Below, one piece after another: positions 12,657 to 24,437 of a DNA stretch of 64,000 nucleotides (its first letter is position 1; each line of letters starts with the position of its first letter). The DNA is from Perkinsus chesapeaki. Lineage: Eukaryota > Perkinsozoa > Perkinsida > Perkinsidae. A program made the position numbers and the translations under genes. Under the pieces are notes generated by a model, which ran no database searches, had not been told where the DNA came from, and was given only the letters and a program-made list of their open reading frames with translations. Where the stretch lies: contig JAAPAO010000034.1 in assembly GCA_013115145.1 (NCBI GenBank), positions 1 to 64,000 on the forward strand, in the 5' to 3' direction.

Positions 12657-13415
12657 ACATTTCACTTTTTACTTCTCATTCTCTAGGTGTTTTTAAGATG
12701 TCAGTGTCCATCTTTCTGGTCTTGTGTTATGTTCAACCGGCCAACCCGGTCATCCACGTGTGTTGCCGTACACTAGCAGCAATGCCGGAAAGCATCGGAC
12801 AAGACTCGCCTTCACAGTGGAAGGAATTTGACTTTCGCACATCGTAACGATTACAATTGACGCCACAACTTGGTTAACGCGACTATTTTCTTGTTAGGAA
12901 TTATCCAAATTAGCGTTAGGGTGACAGCTAAAGCCCAACTCAGATCGATTGTAATTCACCAGCCAGTAACCCCTACGCCACAATGAGGCACTGGCACCTA
13001 TCGAGTTCACACAGACCCATTGGCAAGGACGAAATCGATCAGAATGGCGTGCGCTAAATCAATTAGACTTTTTCAGGCACTTCTCTGCATTCTATCCACT
13101 CTGTGCAGTTGGCGGGACATTGTAGAATGCTACCTGCGTGGTACACTTAGGTGAATGATACTTTGAGTCTTGTGGTGGTTTGGTTTGTACAACTATGCAG
13201 CTCGATAATCCAACATTTAGTGTCTGGACTTGACGCCAGCTATTCACCAGCATGTCCTTGGGAAATGCTAAGGAAACGTTAGTGAGCCGAAAGGACATAG
13301 AATGAAGGGCATTTTGTGTACCACTAACTGATAGTATAGGAAAGATGAGTGGATGTGTCGGTTTTTGGGAGATAGTATTTTAAAAGGATTGTTTCAGTTG
13401 ATTGCTGTACACACT
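12657..13415. other. intergenic spacer
   Basis: Spacer upstream of the first transporter gene; nothing else recognised. A TTTCAG at 13393-13398 lies 18 nt before the likely start codon and could serve as a splice acceptor for the leader. Confidence 0.4.
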
Positions 13416-14903
13416 ATGGCCGCCGCTGCAACACCGGCTGGCACTACTGCTGATGTTGCTACCGATCGACCCTCAAGTGGAGGCACTAGTATAGCAGCCG
13501 ATTCTTCTATTTCTGTTAGCAGTAGCCCCGTGGCTTCATCATCATCGACAAGAGGAGATCTCAAGGCAGGAGGCGCCTCTGACTACACTCTAGATGCCAA
13601 GCCAGTACAGGAAAAGTCTTTCTTTGCTAGAATGACTCAGCTGAATATTCTTGCCCCTGATGGACGGTTCAGTGCAGTTTTCAATCTTGCTGCTGCTACT
13701 CTAGGTGCTGGTGCCTTAGCAGTTCCTGTATCTATATTAGATGCCGGAATTGTTGGTGGTGTTATATTATTGTTCGTTATGGGTGTATTGTCGCTCCTAT
13801 CGATTATAATGATAGCCAAGGCATGTTACATTACAGGGAAGCCTTCCTATGAGGAGCTGTTGGAGCATCTTTTCGGCAAGGGTGTGTGTTACGGTTTCGA
13901 CGTGGTAATGATTCTATTCTGTTTCGGAACATGTGTTACTTATCTTATTACGATATTTGATATTCTTTATCCGGTTTTCGTCCACTTCATCGGACCTGAT
14001 CCCAGCAACTGGTTCCTTAAAATCTGGGTTAATCGCATACCATTCACAGCAGTTATCGCTATCATTGTGTTGCTTCCCCTATCCTTGAGAAGCCACATCA
14101 GCGAGATCCGATATGTCACATTTTTAGGAGTACTTGGTGTTTTATTCCTGGCCATCACTTCTATTTATGTCCTTTGCCGATATGGTGTATCGGATCATCT
14201 ACCAACTGATATGGTATCTCCAGTTAATGGTTGGACCAGTATGTTAGCAGCTATAAATACATACACCTTTGCATATTGTAATCAACCTAATGTGCCGGAG
14301 ATCTACATCCAAGTCAGAGATCCGACCCCGAAGAGGTTCATCCCTGTTGTGGTATGGACAATCGCAGTGTGTTTCATCGTCTATGTTACGGTTGGTATAA
14401 TGAACTTTTTAGCTTTTGGTATGGATGTGCAATCATCAGTTATCATCAACTTGGGACAGTTTATATCTCAAGGTGATGTTATGGTGTGCATTTCATTCGC
14501 TTTGGAGTGCATTACTATTATTGGTGCCTTCCCATTAGTTGTGTATCCTCAACGAAGTTCTATAGTTCACTTTGTATCGGCATGTTTGCCGCCTAGGAAT
14601 GAGTGGTGGAAAAGGGTTTATGGTTGGATAGTAGTAGTAATAATTATTGGCCTATCATATGCAGTAGCTATTGCATTACCTGATGTAAATGTTATGTTGG
14701 GATTAGTAGGATCATTAACTGGTTCAATTGTTACATTTTATTCACCAGCTGCATTCATATTGAAGATATCTAAGAAGCCACTGTTAACCTTAGACCTTGA
14801 ACATTTAATCTGTTATGTACAAATAGCTGTTGGAACGTTCGCGTTTGTTTTGGGTACCTACGCTTCAGTTCTTGGTGTCATTGACTACTACTCTTCACAG
14901 TAG
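13416..14903 (+). CDS. amino acid transporter, AVT/SLC36-38 type, paralogue 1
   Basis: A polytopic transporter of the amino acid/auxin permease superfamily, likely moving amino acids with protons across a vacuolar, lysosomal or plasma membrane. The 495-aa product has a Ser/Thr/Ala-rich cytosolic N terminus of about 80 residues. Then comes the family signature FSAVFNLAAATLGAGALAVP in the first membrane span, and about 11 hydrophobic segments in all. The gene has no introns, in contrast to almost every neighbour. An in-frame ATG at 13353 would add 21 residues; 13416 is preferred because it starts the low-complexity tail typical of the family. Two patches (14197-14296, 14616-14795) are almost identical at DNA level to the paralogue at 16074. 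Substrate is not readable from sequence. Confidence 0.9.
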   Translation: MAAAATPAGTTADVATDRPSSGGTSIAADSSISVSSSPVASSSSTRGDLKAGGASDYTLDAKPVQEKSFFARMTQLNILAPDGRFSAVFNLAAATLGAGALAVPVSILDAGIVGGVILLFVMGVLSLLSIIMIAKACYITGKPSYEELLEHLFGKGVCYGFDVVMILFCFGTCVTYLITIFDILYPVFVHFIGPDPSNWFLKIWVNRIPFTAVIAIIVLLPLSLRSHISEIRYVTFLGVLGVLFLAITSIYVLCRYGVSDHLPTDMVSPVNGWTSMLAAINTYTFAYCNQPNVPEIYIQVRDPTPKRFIPVVVWTIAVCFIVYVTVGIMNFLAFGMDVQSSVIINLGQFISQGDVMVCISFALECITIIGAFPLVVYPQRSSIVHFVSACLPPRNEWWKRVYGWIVVVIIIGLSYAVAIALPDVNVMLGLVGSLTGSIVTFYSPAAFILKISKKPLLTLDLEHLICYVQIAVGTFAFVLGTYASVLGVIDYYSSQ

Positions 14904-16073
14904 TAGTCTTATATAGTATGGATCAACGTTGCGGTATTCTTTGGCGAGTTTTTACTCAGTATCATCACCTTTACACAGTTTTGCCCTACTGGTTGAGCCT
15001 CGCCAATTCGACTGCATTCCCATATTCAGTGGTTGCTTGATGGCCAGACCGCGCTTGCGTGCTGCTAGCCCGGCGGCCTGTGTCTTCTTTCATCGCCGCC
15101 GTTACTGCTACCCTACTTTATTATTTTGGCATCTTATTTCTGACGTTTAGGCATCTGTTCGTTTGAATAGACGAGAATCGTTTTCGTGATTTCAAAGTAG
15201 CCTGTTGTTCCCCGCAACAGCACTGTGATTATCATCATCACCACGTTAAGTTGTTCCATATAAATTCTGCATAGACTGGTCGACATCGACTAAATCATTG
15301 TTGTCCAGTTACTCCTCCTGTTTCCTGACTAGAACACGTTCCTTCTACTTGTATTCGATGTGGTTCACTAGAACATGCGCTATTGGTGCGGTTCTTTACT
15401 GTACATCATCGAGTAGCTCATACGGTCCAGCCCCTCATAACGACATTACCAATGGTATAGTATTCTGCTGCCTGTTTAGCTCTTGGTACTGCCGTTAAGG
15501 GCAAATTCTGAAATCCAGATGATAACGCTATCGTTGTTATCTTCCGAGGCAAATGCTACTGTATAACCCTCAATGTCTCCTTGCTGGTTGTTGTTGTTAA
15601 CTCTATTCATTATACAGCATTAAAGCTTGCTCCTCGGATCATGCCCGATATAGGGGTGCTGCTATTACCGTCTGTGTTACTATTAAATTATCTATGTCTG
15701 CATATTCCTCTATGTCAGACATGTGTTCCTCAATAAGTTACAGTATCCTCATCAATATGTGGACATCGGTCAGACACAGTTATCATCATTAACCTAGCAT
15801 AGTTGCGTTAAAGATCTTGTTCTCTCTTTATAGCATTTTGTATACGAAATTATTTCATCGGTTTGGTGTGCAATGAACGCACTTTGGGGCTTTTATTTCT
15901 AATTCAAGAGAGATTCGAGGGTTCATTAGGGGCATTTTTGGAGAGTAGGAAGTTATGCAAGAATCGTGCTAGCTTAAGATAACGCTAGTGGTTGAGTGGT
16001 GGTGGCAGAACGATAGGAAGTTGTACTGTTAAAAGAGCTCATTTTATTTTCCAGCTTTTCCACTACCTCCGTC
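14904..16073. other. intergenic spacer between transporter paralogues
   Basis: About 1.2 kb, T-rich and low in coding signal. No repeat of the flanking genes was seen here, so the tandem copies do not share a recognisable promoter block. Confidence 0.5.
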
Positions 16074-17465
16074 ATGCCTTCCAATGAGATGGGCTCAATC
16101 GAGATGTCTGAAATGAATGATAAAGTTGACTCAGATTGTATGAGTAACGGGCCGGCTTCAACCGAGTCCAAACCACCTGAGTCGACTTTGCGCCGTATAT
16201 TCCGTACTGGCCAAATTATTGCTCCCGATGGACGGTTTAGTGCCGTTTTTAACCTCGCGGCAGCAACCCTAGGTGCAGGTGCTCTGGCTGTTCCTATTTC
16301 AATTCTGAATGCTGGAATAGTCGGTGGATTATTGTTGTTGCTTTGTATGGGTTCATTGTCACTTCTGTCTATTTGGATGATTACTGTAGCATGCGATGCA
16401 ACTGATAAGCCGACATACGAGGATTTATTGGACTTCCTTTATGGCAAACGTATCGGTTATGTATTTGATCTGGTTATGGTATTATTTTGCTTTGGTACCT
16501 GCGTAACTTACATGATAACACTATTCGACATCCTATCGCCGGTGCTAGTGCATATCATTGGCCCAGATCCAAGCAACTGGTTCTTGGCTCTCTGGGTGCA
16601 TCGCATACCCTTCACAGCTATATTAGCTGTCGTTGTACTGTTACCTCTCTCGCTTAGAGAACACATCAGTGAGATCCGTTATGTAACCTTCCTAGGCGTC
16701 CTTGGTGTCTGCTTCCTGGCCATGACGTCTGTCTATGTCCTTGCTAGATATGGTGCATCGGATAATCTACCAACTGATATGGTATCTCCAGTTAATGGTT
16801 GGACAAGTATGTTAGCAGCTATTAATACATACACCTTTGCATATTGTAATCAACCTAATGTGCCTGAGGTTTATATTCAAGTCAGGAACGTTTCCCCTAA
16901 ACATTTCCTACCTGTTGTTGCTTGGACCATATTTATATGTTTTTCCGTCTATGCTACCATAGGTATTATGTGCTTCTTTGCCTTCGGTGTGGACCTAGAA
17001 TCGTCGGTCATTGTTAATATGGGCCAATATATCTCTCACGGTGATGTCATGGTATGCATGGCTTTCGCTCTAATGTGTATTACAGTGGTTGGAGCATTCC
17101 CTCTAGTGGTCTACCCTCAGAGGAGTTCGCTTGTCCATGCAATATCGGCATTTTCCCCACCAAAGACGGCCTTTAGAAGGCGTGTTTATGGTTGGATAGT
17201 AGTAGTAATAATTATTGGCCTATCATATGCAGTAGCTATTGCATTACCTGATGTTAATGTTATGTTGGGATTAGTAGGATCATTAACTGGTTCAATTGTT
17301 ACATTTTATTCACCAGCTGCATTCATATTGAAGATATCTAAGAAGCCATTGTTAACCTTAGACCCATTACATATCGTTTGCTATGTATTAATAGCTGTCG
17401 GAACTTTGGCGTTTTTACTAGGCACCTACGCCTCCATTCAAGGTGTCATTGATTACTACAACTAG
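16074..17465 (+). CDS. amino acid transporter, AVT/SLC36-38 type, paralogue 2
   Basis: Intronless 463-aa paralogue of the gene at 13416, same strand. The N-terminal tail is shorter and acidic (MPSNEMGSIEMSEMNDKVDS). The signature FSAVFNLAAATLGAGALAVP and the following membrane spans align along the whole length, ending GVIDYYN-stop. Most of the gene has diverged at silent sites. Two tracts (16765-16864 and 17184-17363) have about two differences each from paralogue 1. The pair is a tandem duplication with later homogenised segments. The differing N-terminal tails may direct different regulation or location. Confidence 0.9.
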   Translation: MPSNEMGSIEMSEMNDKVDSDCMSNGPASTESKPPESTLRRIFRTGQIIAPDGRFSAVFNLAAATLGAGALAVPISILNAGIVGGLLLLLCMGSLSLLSIWMITVACDATDKPTYEDLLDFLYGKRIGYVFDLVMVLFCFGTCVTYMITLFDILSPVLVHIIGPDPSNWFLALWVHRIPFTAILAVVVLLPLSLREHISEIRYVTFLGVLGVCFLAMTSVYVLARYGASDNLPTDMVSPVNGWTSMLAAINTYTFAYCNQPNVPEVYIQVRNVSPKHFLPVVAWTIFICFSVYATIGIMCFFAFGVDLESSVIVNMGQYISHGDVMVCMAFALMCITVVGAFPLVVYPQRSSLVHAISAFSPPKTAFRRRVYGWIVVVIIIGLSYAVAIALPDVNVMLGLVGSLTGSIVTFYSPAAFILKISKKPLLTLDPLHIVCYVLIAVGTLAFLLGTYASIQGVIDYYN

Positions 17466-17909
17466 GTCTATCTCTAGTAGGCCTAGAAAGGTGGAAATTT
17501 TGCACTTCTACCTGTCCGAATCATCCCCGGAGACGGTGGACCACGGTTTGTATTCTATGAAGCTCACTGACTTACCGCTACTACTATCACAGTATTAGAT
17601 GGTGTGGGTTAAGTCAGCGGGTGTTTTACCAATTTCTGTTCGAGGGGTTGGAGGGGCTAGGGGACAGCTAGAACTCAAGCTCACCTCTAATGTTGTTATG
17701 GTCATCACAGTCTCTGGTTTTTATTCAGTTAGTGTTGTGTTACCGCATAGTAGAGGTATGTGATAGGATGACTCCGTTCGGTGCCCGTATTTTGGTGCCA
17801 TTCGTTTGAATGTACACCGAAGTAGGAAGCGCAGGATACATTCATCTGGGCTGCTGTACGATGAGAACTGCAAGTTGTAGCCTTCTTTAATTGAATTCCT
17901 CGGCAGTTC
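17466..17909. other. intergenic spacer
   Basis: Nothing recognised in this 444-bp spacer upstream of the sterol reductase. Confidence 0.5.
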
Positions 17910-19692
17910 ATGGCTCAAGGTTACGATAGTGTGAGATCGAAAGCATCATCTAACGTGCGTGCTGATAAGAAGGGCCCGTGCACCTGGGCCGACTTGGCTG
18001 GATACATCGGACTTCTTGCCTTCTCCCACTCTATAGTAAATGACGCTTGAAGTTTGCCCTATATACTCGACAAGGGTGGGTCAGGTGCTTTACTTGGCCA
18101 CGTCCATTCGTCTATACAGCGGACATGTCTTCAATCCAATGAGTCTGTGGATTGACGGTGGTTTAAGTACTTTAGCGAACGATGTCAAAAATAACTTCCT
18201 CGAGGCTTCCATCTGGTAGCCGTATTTCCTGTATTACTGTTTTGGTATTTAGTTATTCAGGTATGCTACCTTTATCGGTTACGAGATGTTTCTGGCCTTA
18301 GTGCTTCCGGGTGTAAAGGTTAAGGGGTTAGCTTTAGATAATGGTGACCATTTAATGTATAATTGTAATGCACTGGCCGCATGGTAATTTATATTTTCCT
18401 ATGGTAAATGAGTGATTGGCGCAATCAGGTATGTTACACTAGCTACTGTAGCAGTTTTACAGTTGACTGGAATTTGGTCCATCACCCGCTTGACAGGTTA
18501 CTACTATTCTCTGGTATTGGTAACGATGTTAGCTGCCGACCTAACTGCCATTTATATGTGGCTCACAGGGTAAGCCGAAACTTGCAGCTTGCAGCAATAA
18601 CATCTCGATCAGTTGGCTTGCGGGTAAATCCAGTGGAGAAGGTCAACTTGCCGACTTCGTCATGGGCACTTGGTTGAACCCCAGGCTTTTTGGCGGTCGC
18701 TTGGACCTCAAGATGTTCTTCGAGGTACGTCTCGTTTTTGATCGATCACATTATGCCATCAGGTCCGCGTCTCGTGGATACTCCTTTTCTTGCTCACTTT
18801 GGCGTGCGCTGTTGAGCGGGGCCTCACAGGCGGCATGATCGTTATCGTCACTGCCCATTTTCTGTACGCCAATTCCTGTGAGCTTTCCCCAGTTGCATTG
18901 TCTGGTCATCAATAACTTGGTTTCAGGCGTAAAGGGCGAAGAGTGCATCCCGACAACCTGGGATATATTTAAGGAAAAGTATGGCTTATTTTTCTCAATG
19001 GGCAACTGTGTCCCTTCAGATGGGGCTGGATGCTGATTTATTGGAACCTTTGCGGAGTACCATTCGTTTATTGCTTTTCAAGCTGGTTCATACTGGACAA
19101 TCCGGACATTACCCTTAAGCCCTGGCAAACAGGCATGCTCCTTGGCATACTCTTCTGCGCGTAGAATTCACATTAGTGTTTCTAGTGCCATAACTTTTCT
19201 ACTTCTAGTTACTATGTATTTGATACGGCAAATGCGCAGAAGAGTCATTTTCGCAATCCCAATCTGCCAGAACGGAAGGCTGCCTTCCCTCAATTCAGCT
19301 ACGGTAGATTGGAGAACCCGAAGGTCTTGAAGACCAAGTGTGGCTCTGAGCTTCTTATTGATGGATGGTGAGGAGCTCTTTTTGCATCTTGCTCTTTTTC
19401 ATGTTCTAACCAGGTATAAATACGCCCGTAAGATTCATTACGCGGCTGATTGGACAATGGCTGGTGTATGGGCGCTATCTTGTGGGACTTTCTCCAACTT
19501 GCTGCCCTTCGTACATTGGATATTTTTTACGTGCATGATTATCCAACGGTACTTCAGAGATAACACCCGTTGCAAAGCGTAAGGATTCAGTTCTCTGTAT
19601 GGAGATGAGGTCCGATCCTCAGGAAATACGGAAAGGACTGGGATCACTACTGCCAAGTCGTACCCTATGTCTTCATCCCGGGTCTAATCTAA
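17910..19692 (+). CDS. sterol reductase, ERG4/ERG24 family (best fit C-24(28) reductase)
   Basis: A polytopic ER enzyme that reduces a sterol double bond with NADPH. Eleven exons keep frame: 17910-18035, 18085-18215, 18261-18383, 18429-18569, 18613-18724, 18763-18877, 18927-18978, 19020-19160, 19209-19367, 19414-19578, 19623-19692. Family signatures in order: LALVLPGVKVKGLALDNGD, then GKSSGEGQLADFVMGTWLNP with LDLKMFFE, then CIPTTWDIFKEKWGWMLIYW with NLCGVPFVY. The C-terminal block is ELLIDGWYKYARKIHYAADW followed by the end motif YGKDWDHYCQVVPYVFIPGL. The EKWGWMLIYWNL form is closer to ERG4 than to ERG24 or DHCR7, but which bond is reduced cannot be settled by eye. The N terminus is short. 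Confidence 0.88.
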
Positions 19693-20726
19693 AACCGACT
19701 CTAGTCCACGCTTGGTGGACAGCAGCTACATTGAATAGGTTTGTTGATGATAATGATGAATTGAAGCCACCACCACCTTACAGATTACTCGCTGGGTCCA
19801 AGTGTTGCGTTACAATCAGTGTGATTGTTACCATCCATGAACGACCCTCAATGTTAAGCGTGTGAATACACCACGGTCACAAACTACATTGCTAGTACAC
19901 GAGTATCATTCCGAGAGGAAATGATGAAATTGTAGATACCGAAAAAGAAATCGCAGAAAAACCGTTCTTGCTAGAGTTATTTTGCGCACTGTATGGCCTC
20001 AAGGAGGGCTAGTCCACCAGGATGGAGACAACCGCCAAAGTTATCTGTCGTATAGTACTATGCTTATTCCAGCATAAAGTCCCACCTTGCCTTCCCCTCT
20101 TGGTCATACACCAAACGCACTGAGGTAACACAAGTCATCATTCCAGTTGGAGACCACCACAATCTTTATTCATTCATGGCTGAAGGAATATTTCACTTTT
20201 TCTTGGTCTTGTTGCCGGCTGATGTCAGCGCCTCAAACTCTGTCTTCTCGTCGAGCCTATCCTCATAACCGCTGTCGACATGAAGGATTCTCCAGTCGCA
20301 CCTGTTTAGTCTCTAAAAGACATCCACACGTCGCTCCTACGTTGATCCATCGACAGCATCCTTATTGATATTAATGAAGTCGATGTATCCTTCTATGGGA
20401 ACCGTGCTGGCTCCTTGAGGATCGGGATAAGTTACAGCCACGCGTAGCACCTGTAATCTAAATACGAATATCGGCTTACGGAGATCTACCTGATGGGCTA
20501 TGCAATGCTGAGGTGAATTGACACGCCCGCAAACATCGCTATCGTTCAGTACAGTACAGGCTTTTGGGGCATCCTTCCCTTCGGACTGGCCATCTTGTTT
20601 AGCGGGCTACGGGTGTGGATTACTGGATGAAACGAGACCATCTTACTTCTAGTGAGGTGGCAACGGCTCCTATCAACTTTGCACGTACCAATAACCCGCG
20701 AACAGTCGGTAGAGCCCCCCTTGCAG
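19693..20726. other. intergenic spacer (convergent 3' ends)
   Basis: About 1 kb between convergent genes. Short frames occur on both strands but none shows family motifs or splices into a longer product. Confidence 0.5.
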
Positions 20727-23497
20727 TCACACAAGCCGGTGCTTCGACCGACCCTTCTGGGTTAAGCGTCCACCTGCCAAATGTTCTGTCGGTGATAGAG
20801 TGTCCTCCACGCACACATCTTCCTCGTCACTTCCCTCTTCACCAGTAGCTCGCTCACAGCACTTCATAAGTAGCTTAGTCGCCAAGTCGGTACGTGCTGG
20901 ACTCTCAGGGTTCAGACCTGGTAAGATGCTAGTACCATCAAGTCTACCAGGCCGCCCATAAGCCGCTGCACCTTCTCCAATGAGCATATTAATATTCTCG
21001 TTCAAATTAAGCGCTGCTTTGGCCACTCCAGGCTCGAGGAGGTTCCTATACCAGTGCATGTATTCGGTGACGGTTGTTTGATCTTGTCTGTCTATCCCAG
21101 AGTCGAACGACCCTGATTAGCCCATTACTCTGTGGTGGTTCAACAAGGGCTACCATGGAGGGACACCCCTTGAAAGGTCTTGCAGTTAACGCCTTCAACA
21201 AAGTGAGAATACGTTCCAAAGCCATGCATCTTCCCGTCATGCCACATACCCTCGTATCTGAGATATGACGGCTCGATCGGCAGTGGCCTTGGATCCCCAC
21301 GATTGTTCTCTTTGATGTCGGCCTCGAGGCATGGACCATGTGTACGTGCCATGGCCCTGATAGCGGTGGGTCTCTGGTGAGCTTTGCTCATCTACTTGGA
21401 CAGTATCCAAAGCAACAGCTTATGTGCTCTAACCTGTCCCTCGAGTGTGGTTGAAGTAGCCGGTGTAAGTGTCACCATTTTTGAACGTCTGTGTTCCACG
21501 TAATCGGCGGCCCCTCTGCCATGTGCCCTTGAAGTGACTGCCTATGAAGGACATACTCATTTCGGGAGTATTGCCATATAGCCAGCTACGACGGGAGAAT
21601 TGAAGATAGCGTAGACCTTCCGCCCATTGGCTCATTCACGGGAGGAGAAATCGGTATGAAATGCTGGCGAATTTGTGTTGTTGTATGGGTGCATCTGGGA
21701 GCTCCCCATTATCCAGACTTTGGATAGCTCCCCACGAGACCCTCACCGTGTATTCTGTATTCTCCTTTGCCATGTATGACTTTGCGGTACTCGACTGCGC
21801 CAGTGTCGGGAGCTGTTTCATCACCCTCACCAGGCTGTGATCTGCCTACTTGTTCCAGGATGTATCTGTTAACTCTCAGTTCTCTTATCGACAGTCACTC
21901 CTATGCCTACTCGCCACAATAGAGGCCGCCATTGGGGAACAGAAACGTCCCGTGACGAAGTCCTTCGGGGTTCTCGACTACTTCAGGGATTCCAGATTCA
22001 GACATTGTGAACAGGCCACAGAACTGATTCATGTAACGCAAGATCAGCAAGGTGTCAGAGCTCGACCTGTCGGCTACTAGAAGGTTGTTCGTCCCGGAGG
22101 AACTGTTGCGGCCAACCTTGTGGCTTGAAGTGTATAAACACATTGGCAACTTCTCCACCTTCACCAAGCCTTCCAACTCTGCCGTGTGGAGATGAGGCGC
22201 TCTCATACAGCAGCAGTTCGCCCTCCTCCAGGACGATGTCTGCAAACTCATCATCAAAGCCTTGGATTGTAAGGGCCCATTGAGGCCCTTTAGAGTGCAC
22301 GTTAAGTATGCAGCTAAGCACATGCGTCATAGGCCTGTCAGTGTGCACGTGCAGCATGCTTCCCGCGCGGTACACCCTAACACCGTAAAGTGCGGTGAAC
22401 TCGAGAACGTGCGATCGTCTGGTCCATTTATACAACTGTTTCATACACTCTTGACGGACCCGGTCATGGAGCTCCTCCGGCAGCGTAAGCATCCAAGTGT
22501 CGCTTTCTGCCGAGGCCACACCTCCGCTCACCAATGGCATCTCCTCAGGCCTCGCTGTGGTGCGGGCCGATGAGTACCAGGCTGCGAGGGCTCCTCGTAG
22601 CCCGGTGGAGATCCGACTGCGCTTGTGACCTTGTGGAGTGAACCTCGGATACTTGAGATGAGCCTCTCGGCTATCAGCAAGGGCACCGTCGATGATCTGC
22701 TGCTGTGTAGGAGACCAAACAGATTCGTTCAAGGCGAGCTTGGCCATGACGAAGTTCCTGTCTGGGCGGGCACAAGCAAAGTTGTCGTCCACGCAGGTCT
22801 CTTGCCACTTCTTCACCTGAAATGCTGAGAGATGATACAGATGTCGCTCATAGAGGGCCACCTTCTCGGAGAGGTCGTCCACATTAAACTGTGTCCGAAA
22901 GAGTTGATCGCTGTGGTCTGTGTTACCAATGACTGTAGCCGCGGTACCGTTCAGATGCCACCATTGGAGCACCTCCTTAGTATCGGTATCCATGATGTCC
23001 TAACATGACCATGAGTCACCAGCCTCCTCAACGAGCGGCACCATACGTGTTTGCCGATAGCTAAGCTGAGGGTCGCTGGGGTGAGGCGAATGTCTCTGTG
23101 CTTTGGGGAGTACTCCACTACTGTTGCGTTATTTGTGTTATGGACGTTATCCCAGAGGGACTGTACCCTCAGCAAGGCCGATGCCGGCAGGGTGTATCTG
23201 ATGCCAACTTCCTACTTTCGATGGTATTGTGCAGCGTTACGAAGCGAACCGCTGTTGTTGTATTTTGCCAAGCCACTGCCAGGATGCATCTGAGGGGAAT
23301 TGAGTCTGATGATGCGGCTGACTGTTAGTCTGCTGCTGGGCATCACCGGTCATGAGGTCCTCCTCAGGGAGCATAACGAATACCTCCGCACTAGGCACTT
23401 GCTCTGTGACAAGTATGTTCACTCGAACGGTCTTAGAGGACCGCTCACTGTTCACTACAGTAGTGAGGCATATCAGAAGCGATGGATGAAAGCGCAT
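20727..23497 (-). CDS. secreted 2OG-Fe(II) oxygenase (prolyl 4-hydroxylase-like) fused to MORN repeats
   Basis: The ATG at 23497 opens a probable signal peptide (MRFHPSLLICLTTVVNSE). In-phase GT-AG introns lead through YTLPASALLRVQSLWDNV to the large exon ending near 22090, which holds the oxygenase domain. Iron ligands are visible: H and D of LHVHTDRP (residues 217 and 219 counted from the internal Met at 22993) and H of SSPHGRV (270). The 2-oxoglutarate-binding strand is VFIHFKPQ. A 40-nt intron removes an apparent stop at 22055. It joins the domain to MORN motifs such as GLRHGTFLFPNGGLYCGE, FKGTWQRGRRLRGTQTF, YQGHGTYTWSMPRG and YEGMWHDGKMHGFGTY, ending in an acidic tail at 20727. Family members hydroxylate prolyl residues in the ER; the MORN part may scaffold at membranes. 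The fusion depends on one inferred intron; two adjacent genes is the alternative. Confidence 0.72.
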
Positions 23498-23839
23498 CCG
23501 ATTCCCTGAAGCCGACTGACTTCACTGAGTGGCCAGCATACCGACCATGTATTAATTAACAACTCCATTTCCAAGGTGTCAGAAACATGTAATAGGACGT
23601 AGCATTATATTAGCTTTATTCCTGACAGAATAACAGTGACATTATACGAATGCGGAAAACGGGAAGCTGCTACAACTATGAGGAAACTATACGTCAAGAA
23701 AAGACGGAGAACAACCAGCATCTATCGTAGCTTACATCTCTGGTCTTGCCCGTTAATCCGCAAATACGTTTGAGACCGTTACGCTTTATACCCAGTTTGG
23801 TGGACCTATCATCAGCTTCTGTCTGGTGTTCCAACAGCC
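23498..23839. other. intergenic spacer
   Basis: AT-rich 342-bp spacer between two minus-strand genes; nothing recognised. Confidence 0.5.
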
Positions 23840-24313
23840 TTACCGTCGCATCCTATTGAGCCGTTGGAAAAAGCCAGGACGCTTCGGTGGCCTGTAGTAG
23901 TTCTCTGCCCTGATCTTTCGGACCTTATCGTATCTGGTAGAAGCCTCTGCCTCACCGAAACCAGCGATACTTTGTCCACTTTTCCTTCTGTAGCAGTTGC
24001 ATTGCGAAGGTACACGTTTTAAAATGAAGCTTGGCGCTCTTCTGGTAGATCTCGTCGACTGTGGCGTCCAATAGGTTACTCGGGAAATTCCTCACCGGAA
24101 ATGTCGAGGATTTGAACTTCGTGATGACCTCCCTGTTACCAACACTTATCACTTATTACAGCGGTCAGCCTACCTTGCCGTCATACCAATGTAGCGGTGG
24201 TCATAGGGCCACGGCTCGTAAGGCAACTTAGTTGTTATTGGCTGACCGTATGGTCGCATCACGTTTACTTGCATCAGCAATGGGCCTGACGCCCGCCTCA
24301 CCAGGCCAAGCAT
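23840..24313 (-). CDS. small basic protein with mitochondrial-type presequence
   Basis: Three exons on the minus strand join in phase. Exon 1 from the ATG at 24313 reads MLGLVRRASGPLLMQVNVMR, an Arg-rich amphipathic start typical of a mitochondrial presequence, then PYEPWPYDHRYIGMTA. Exon 2 reads REVITKFKSSTFPVRNFPSN and continues to LLQKEKWTK. A 37-nt intron then leads to YDKVRKIRAENYYRPPKRP and an Arg-rich end at 23840. The basic C terminus with YYRPPKR loosely recalls the YEKP-x-RR segment of mitochondrial ribosomal protein bS21. That identity is a guess; the gene itself is better supported by the consistent phases. Confidence 0.5.
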
Positions 24314-24437
24314 GCTGCTCAACTGTTTGTCACATTACAAGGTACTCTTAACACAACAGCTAGGACGTGGACAACATAACCATTAATGGTTGTAATGATC
24401 GCCATATCATGCGACTGATGCTCATGCTTTTGAACAA

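Noticed and set aside
18570..18594. A possible 25-nt intron in the sterol reductase
   Set aside because: An acceptor at 18611-18612 gives a 43-nt intron in the same phase, typical for this genome, so the ultra-short form is not needed.
21907..22323. A 138-codon minus-strand frame overlapping the oxygenase
   Set aside because: Its first part is a shifted reading of the oxygenase domain; only its end is real, as the first MORN exon of the fused gene.
23812..24015. Alternative frame and a 28-nt intron in the small mitochondrial-type gene
   Set aside because: A 37-nt intron with standard ends joins the exons in phase and leaves a better C terminus.
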